From Atkinsonella hypoxylon (lineage: Eukaryota > Ascomycota > Sordariomycetes > Hypocreales > Clavicipitaceae), in the NCBI GenBank assembly GCA_000729835.1, contig JFHB01000089.1, positions 54,281 through 118,280 on the forward strand: a DNA stretch of 64,000 bases, written 5' to 3'. Numbering within the stretch: the stretch's first letter is position 1; each line of letters starts with the position of its first letter. Shown here in pieces: positions 59,140 through 64,000 of the stretch. Made by a program: the position numbers and the translations under genes. The notes beneath the pieces were generated by a model that saw only the letters and a list, made by a program, of their open reading frames with translations, did no database searches and was not told the DNA's origin.

Positions 59140-59640
59140 CTTAGCCAGAAATGCTTCAATTTTTTAATAATATGACTATCGCTAGATAGTCTTGCTTTTT
59201 GCGTGTAATATTGATTATATCATCCTCGTGCTTAAGTCACAGCGCGTAAGAAATAAGGCAACAAGTTCATTAAGCTCATAATTAGATCTTATAGCACAGT
59301 TGCCTACGTAGATTTAATGCATGTAATTAATTCTATCCTATAAACGTCGGGGGGTTTTTTTTTTAAAAAAAAAAAAAAGTTTATAAAGATAAAGACATAA
59401 GTTCACTAATTCCTGCTTTAGAGCCTTCTGGAATAACAAGAGAGCTCCAATCCCTGAGCTATTATCGTTAATGTTACCGTCCATTTGTACCGTAACGGGT
59501 TGGGTTCGTACAGGGACTGTATGAATCCGGCGATCAAGGAAAAGTCGTAACGATCACGTAAAGGAACAATATAGATAAATAATAACTGTAGATGTCTTTG
59601 ATGTATATGCAATATGCTTGGTTGGGTGGATCCCTCTGCC
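59140..59640. repeat. AT-rich island, possible decayed mobile element
   Basis: About 500 bp with markedly higher A+T than the flanks, including a T-run/A-run junction (59351-59378). No terminal repeats or intact frame seen. Repeat-induced point mutation of an old insertion is the likeliest reading, but unproven. Confidence 0.4.
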
Positions 59641-61038
59641 TGATCTACGAATTTGACTATTTATGCTCCTGACCAGTCACGTGTGGTGCTCCGTGACACT
59701 GCTGCTGCTAGGTGATAGCCGCTGGCCAAGCGAGCTAACGTGCGACCGTACTGGCGGGGTCGGCGTATCTGCACGCCGTATTGCTGAGGCATTCACGCCA
59801 TTAAGGCCCGCTGCCCGTGTCTCTGGAAGCACCAGACGCGTCCCGTATCGATGACAAGTCCTGTGATTGGGGATTGGGACCCTGCTGAGAGCCAGAGCCA
59901 CAGGAACGGGGCTCGGCCGTGTCGATGGAAAAGCCAACAGAGAAAGTTCATTGGCCGCTCAGGCCGGAGCCGGACAGGATTAATTTAGTCTTGAAATGCT
60001 TTTGGCAAGGAAGGGGAAGAAAAGGTGGGCAGACAAAATTGTGTCTGGCTAGCTGGAGAGACAAAAAGGAACGGGCAAACTTGAACATGTCAAATCCGCG
60101 AGGGTTTGTGTACGGTGTCGAGGGGCCGACAAGTAGTCCAGGCAGAAGTGAAAAGGTGAAAAGAGGGTGACAAGAGCAGCCGATGGCTCCTTCCTTCCAA
60201 CTAACCCTTCGGGAACTAACCACACCTGCCTGCCCTGCCCTGACCTCACATTTCCATGTATCGCAGACCAGGGCAGGACTTCAACTTGACCAGCATTTGT
60301 TCGTCCTATACATACATACCCCTTATCCCCATTAGCAAATGCTACATATAGTCTTCGTATCACCCACTCCGCAGAAAGCCGCCCAGAGTCAGAGTCAAAC
60401 GATATTGTACATCAGCCAAGTCCATCGTTTGCGGTAATCTGTTCGTATTGATCACGGAACTTTATCGTCGTCTATTCATCGTCGTCTACACATTCACCCA
60501 GGAGTTCAAGTTTATATATGATACACTCATTCAGAGCTTTCGTTTGCACATCAGAGACACTGCTCTTCCCACCTCTTGCGTCTTACATGAACTCGTTTGA
60601 CGCAGGCTTACACAAGGAAACCAGGGCAAACACATAGCTCTAGGGAGGCTCCGGTCGTTTGACTTGGTTGTTTATATAAACTCTGGCCGCTGTTCAACCC
60701 TCGGATGATTATTGAGCAACAACCTGACCTATCCATCTACATCTGCTAAATCCTAACCTCATTGAAAAACCCATCGTACAGCTGTACTCAGACTTTCCGC
60801 AAAAAAAATTTTGTTCCAAGCCCCCTTAGGTGCTCTTTGTGGAGATAATTCCGAGTGGCACCGCAATTCGGACAGCGGTTCAGAATTAGTCGCCGCTGAA
60901 CGATCAGGTACTATACTGTTTACAGCTTTTACTTCAACGCAGGTCCTACCCAAGAGATGCTGACCCTGACTGAAAAATAGGGTAGCCGACTGCCTGAAGT
61001 CTTCTCTATAGCACCGACTCGCCTACCATTCCATCAAA

Positions 61039-61197
61039 ATGTCCAATTCATGCCTGCATTCGTTCAATCTTATCAAATCTGATAGCACGCTTGTGCAGTG
61101 GATGTGTAAGCACTGCTGTTCAGGGCCACACTGGATGATTTTCGAATGCGTGTACTGCAAAGTCCACGTTTGCCGTATTTGCACACAGGCAGCTTAG
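61039..61197 (+). CDS. Small Cys-rich (zinc-finger-like) protein, 52 residues
   Basis: A 52-codon open frame with nine Cys and four His residues. It has three regularly spaced C-x2-C pairs, C23/C26, C37/C40 and C45/C48, plus HWMIFECVYC and VHVCRICTQ contexts, resembling a small treble-clef or RING/ZZ-type zinc fold. There is no signal peptide, so an intracellular metal-binding protein is likelier than a secreted effector. I recall unnamed small hypocrealean proteins with the same GPHW..ECxxCK layout, which supports it being a gene, but I cannot verify this. Upstream (60840-61038) is ordinary non-coding sequence; an extra 5' exon is not excluded. Function unknown. Confidence 0.65.
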   Translation: MSNSCLHSFNLIKSDSTLVQWMCKHCCSGPHWMIFECVYCKVHVCRICTQAA

Positions 61198-62634
61198 CAC
61201 CATACGAACGACAATAGATCCTTGTCTGAGGACGAGGGCCACGAAGCCTGATACACTAGCGACAGCGAGGTACCCGATTGAGCATACGATGTTATGGCCT
61301 CGTCACTGACTGCTTTTGAGCTACTGTGGTCATTACTTCTAAGAATGCCCGTTCGGTACATTCCAGACCCTTCTTGCGCCCTTTAGAATTATCCTCAGCC
61401 TCTCTATTGCCCTTTCATATTTCTTTTGAATCTGTTCCAAATTTTACTTGAGGAATTTTTTGCTTTGTTATGAATTAGACTCATGCTCAGGCAATTGCAA
61501 TGCGACAATGTTTCGGGGGATCAACACAAAGAGTTGGATGAGAGATTATCAGGGCTTGGCTTGACCAGATGCATGGGGATAGATGCTGGTTTTCGTGCCC
61601 ATGTTTCAGCATCCTGATCTGACGCTAAGTCTTCGGTTCTTGGCAGCTGGTGCTTGATGCAGTAGCTCAATCGAACTCTTTCCCACATTTCCATCATTTG
61701 TTAGCAGGCTCAAGGAACATTCCTTCTTTCTTTCCGTCATATTCCCTTACCCGTCACAACGTCTGACAGTCCTTGTAAGGGAAGTTTGCCCCTCTGGGGT
61801 GCGACCAGGCAGTGTCACCCAACTGAAGCACTGCAAGTATTCTAGAAGCACCGAAGTCCTCGACTCCCGAGACATTCTGACGTCGCCAGTGGGAAAAAAG
61901 CTTCGCGGCGCAACCTTACCTTCTTTCCGGGAATTCGCGGTGCAACAGCAAGGAAGCACCCAATGGTCCGAGAAGGTGTAGTACATATCATCTCCATGTA
62001 GTCCAAATCCATGACGCAAGTTTGCTCGACATCGAGAGTTTCGTGTAACATGCTCTTTCGAGCGGAGTTGAGTCGAGAAAGAGCAGCTACCGATGATGTA
62101 GCATGACTCAATTGGCGCTTTTCCTAGATTCATCCAAGCAAGCGAGATTACAGACGCAGTTATGCCGGCGACAAGCACACCAATGGTTTCGGATAGGAGC
62201 GCAGGGTAGAGATCTAAGACAAGTATTCGATTTTATGGAACATTATGCTTTCTCAATCAAGGTCAGATATAGTACACTCTCATGCAGTTCACATATTTTG
62301 GCAAAATTTGGCACCATTGGTGGCACATTGTTGAGATTGATTCACTAATACACTTCCTCTTGTTTGAGATAGCTTCCCCTCCCTTCACGAGTTTGAGTAT
62401 CTGAATCCAGGATTTTTTTTTTTTCTTATCCAAGGGGCCGAAGACGAGGAAAGTCGTTCTCTCACCGGTGTGAGACATTTGGAGTGGTTCGCCCGCCAAT
62501 CCCGTCGCAAGTTCCTATGCACGAATTTGAGACAAGGTTTTGGCGAAGTCTTTGTAGGCACCCACTCGTCTGTTCGTTAGGCAGACAATTTGGAATAGAA
62601 GACTCCGTAAGGGGGTTAAAGATGTATTTTACGA
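61198..62634. other. Convergent intergenic region
   Basis: About 1.4 kb between the small Cys-rich gene and the MOSC gene 3' end. Minus-strand frames at 61747-62499 include a hydrophobic stretch (GVLVAGITASVISLAW) but carry no start, splice pattern or family match that I trust. A T-run is at 62411-62424. Confidence 0.45.
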
Positions 62635-63716
62635 CTAATGATAGACTTGAGGCTGCGCGCCTCTGGATCTCAGGGGCCAATCGAAGACGGGTCGCTCATC
62701 CGCTCTCTTTGTAACAGTAATCTCGTCACCAACTGAGAGCACCATGTTTGCCTGATGTTCTTTTAGAAAGGCATATTTGCCGAAAATAGGGGAATACTTT
62801 GCACCTGTATCGACACGTCGGTCAGACATGAGCTTTTTAAGAACGGTACCTCTCTCGCCTTCGGCGATTCGGCCGGTGCTGTAGTCGACGTTGAGGGACG
62901 GACAACGGCCGCACATCTTTGTTAATGTTAGGAATGGGATGCTGTTCGCCGAGAGCTCCAGCCAGACGTCCTCGTCGAATTCGGCCTCGCCATCAACGAC
63001 GATGTTGGGTCGGAAGGCTATGATCTCTACGTTGCTGGACGGGAGCCTGCGTTGGACGTTGTCCAGGGACTTTTCGCTTGCCACCAGGAAGGGGGCGAGA
63101 TCGCTGAAGTTAAGCCAGGGTTTTTCTAGCTTAGACTGCAGACTTGATAATGGTGACAGCCAGCCTCGCTGTGGAGGCGGACCCTCCGCCCCGGGAGCAT
63201 ATGTACCGAGAACAGGTCTTCGTCCGTCACCAATGTAAAACCAGTATGGCTGTGAAGCCGAAACATGCGGAAAACCAGTCGTTGTAATGGGTGTCCATCC
63301 GATATGCTGTTACGGTGCTTAGGTGCAGATCGACATGTACACTTTCCAGCGCGGATGTGTCCGGGTAGAGAGGGCACTTCCAGGACAGCGGATTGGTGAG
63401 GATGGGCAGGAACAAGAGGCTCCTGGGGAGCAATATAGGAGACATGGATGCTGTCGCCCACAATGGTCTGCTGGAAGAGGCCGCATTCATGATTCTTGTC
63501 GATCTGCACTTTGGTCAACTTGGAAGGGTCCTTGTCGTCGACGCGCAAGATCATGAAGCGTCTGTCGTATTGAACGCCTTGTGGCGTGAGCCGGGCATTC
63601 TCGAGGCGGGTTGGCCTCAGCGCTTTAATGGGATACACATACATCTATCTAGCGCCGGTGAGAAAAGGTCATCCATCTATCAAGGTGCTCACTTTTCTTA
63701 CAGCGGTGACCTTCAT
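62635..63716 (-). pseudogene. MOSC-domain protein gene with two single-base frameshifts
   Basis: Related to the MOSC proteins of the mARC/MoCo sulfurase C-terminal group, which bind the molybdenum cofactor and reduce N-hydroxylated compounds. A short first exon (63716-63693, MKVTAVRK) joins exon 2 at 63644, giving the beta-barrel start MYVYPIKALRP and YDRRFMILRV. The frame then breaks twice. Near 63366-63376 one extra base moves the reading to a frame with YPDTSALESV and DWFSACFGFTAILV. At an A4 run (63237-63240; TTTT in the gene) another extra base moves it to the frame with YIGDGRRPVLG, which then stays open to the stop at 62635. No GT..AG pair can explain either shift. The conserved MOSC Cys is present in KMCGRCPSLNVDYSTG. 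The gene is otherwise complete, so it is either a very recent pseudogene or carries two assembly errors. The frame is also open upstream to an ATG at 63980, which could give a membrane-anchored N-terminus. Confidence 0.75.
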
Positions 63717-64000
63717 GCCTGGGGAACGCAGGAACGGCGGCTGATGACGAGAAGGGGAGAAAATGGGAAATCTTGAAGTCAGGTAAGACAGTTGGAGGCG
63801 GACCTTGATCTGATTGATGGACGTAATTACGGCATGGATTGCAACGGCGATGGGCAGCTTGGAGGCGCGACGCAAACGGGACTGTAAGGTTGATGGCCTG
63901 GCGGATCGTGTGAAGAACAGATGGATATAAGGGGAGTCAAAATGAGGGTTTGAGTGATGGGCTGTAGCTGATGAATACATTGATTTCTATTTATTTATTT

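Larger units (their letters stand above)
55705..61038. other. Repeat-rich, partly AT-rich intergenic region, about 5.3 kb
   Basis: No intact gene is visible. Contents include a degenerate AT-rich tandem array (56676-56960), TCC repeats followed by an A-run (57304-57349), a 12-bp array (57747-57782), a 6-bp GGCTCT array (58454-58497), a 12-bp array (58721-58757) and a second AT-rich island (59140-59640) whose mix of AT-rich and coding-like short words suggests a C-to-T-mutated element. Open frames here are short and mutually overlapping. The right end supplies the promoter of the small Cys-rich gene. Confidence 0.5.

Noticed and set aside
61747..62499. Possible multi-exon or broken gene on the minus strand with a hydrophobic segment
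   Set aside because: Frames could be joined only by guessed splice sites and the result matches no family I know; left as intergenic.

Overview
The window is nuclear DNA of a filamentous ascomycete. Genes carry short spliceosomal introns (about 50-270 bp, GT..AG, with CTAAC-like branch sites). Families such as the fungal rhodopsin-domain proteins, GH76 mannanases, Zn2Cys6 regulators and two conserved filamentous-fungal unknowns are present. Genes are spaced by long, AT-rich or microsatellite-rich gaps. Codon use and protein sequences look like Sordariomycetes, most probably Hypocreales; that placement is inference from recollection of families, not from a search.

I support sixteen protein genes. 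Left part (1-22.6 kb, accessory in character): an anoctamin/Ist2-type ER-plasma membrane protein (+, 8 exons), a Zn2Cys6 transcription factor (+, 3 exons), an amidase-signature hydrolase (-, 5 exons), a conserved unknown protein with Cys pairs and an SH3-like C-terminus (+, 5 exons) and a secreted GH76 endo-1,6-alpha-mannanase-like enzyme (+, intronless). They are separated by gene-poor gaps of up to about 4 kb. Middle and right part (22.6-55.7 kb, mostly housekeeping): tubulin cofactor D (+), a seven-TM rhodopsin-domain protein (+), RNA polymerase subunit Rpb5 (-) head-to-head with the mRNP/nuclear segregation protein Bfr1 (+), a conserved unknown Cys-cluster protein (-), the mitochondrial Obg GTPase Mtg2 (+), the tRNA m5C methyltransferase Trm4 (-) in tandem with the U3 processome protein Utp21 (-), and the diphosphoinositol polyphosphate kinase Vip1/Asp1 (+) divergent from Utp21. 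Right end (55.7-64 kb): a repeat-rich, partly AT-rich 5.3 kb gap, a 52-residue Cys-rich protein (+), and a MOSC-domain gene (-) broken by two single-base frameshifts.

The genes do not form a biosynthetic cluster or a defence island. Several independently point to translation and ribosome biogenesis (Rpb5, Bfr1, Mtg2, Trm4, Utp21), but this looks like ordinary housekeeping neighbourhood. I found no tRNA, rRNA, CRISPR array or intact transposon. The most unusual items are a perfect 50-bp inverted dispersed repeat shared by two intergenic sites 11 kb apart, an apparently enriched palindromic 9-mer (TACGGAGTA), a stopless 3n intron with two in-frame acceptors in cofactor D, a 22-nt microexon in the Vip1 gene, and the small Cys-rich gene. 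Exon boundaries were worked out by hand from splice motifs, reading-frame closure and family alignment from memory.
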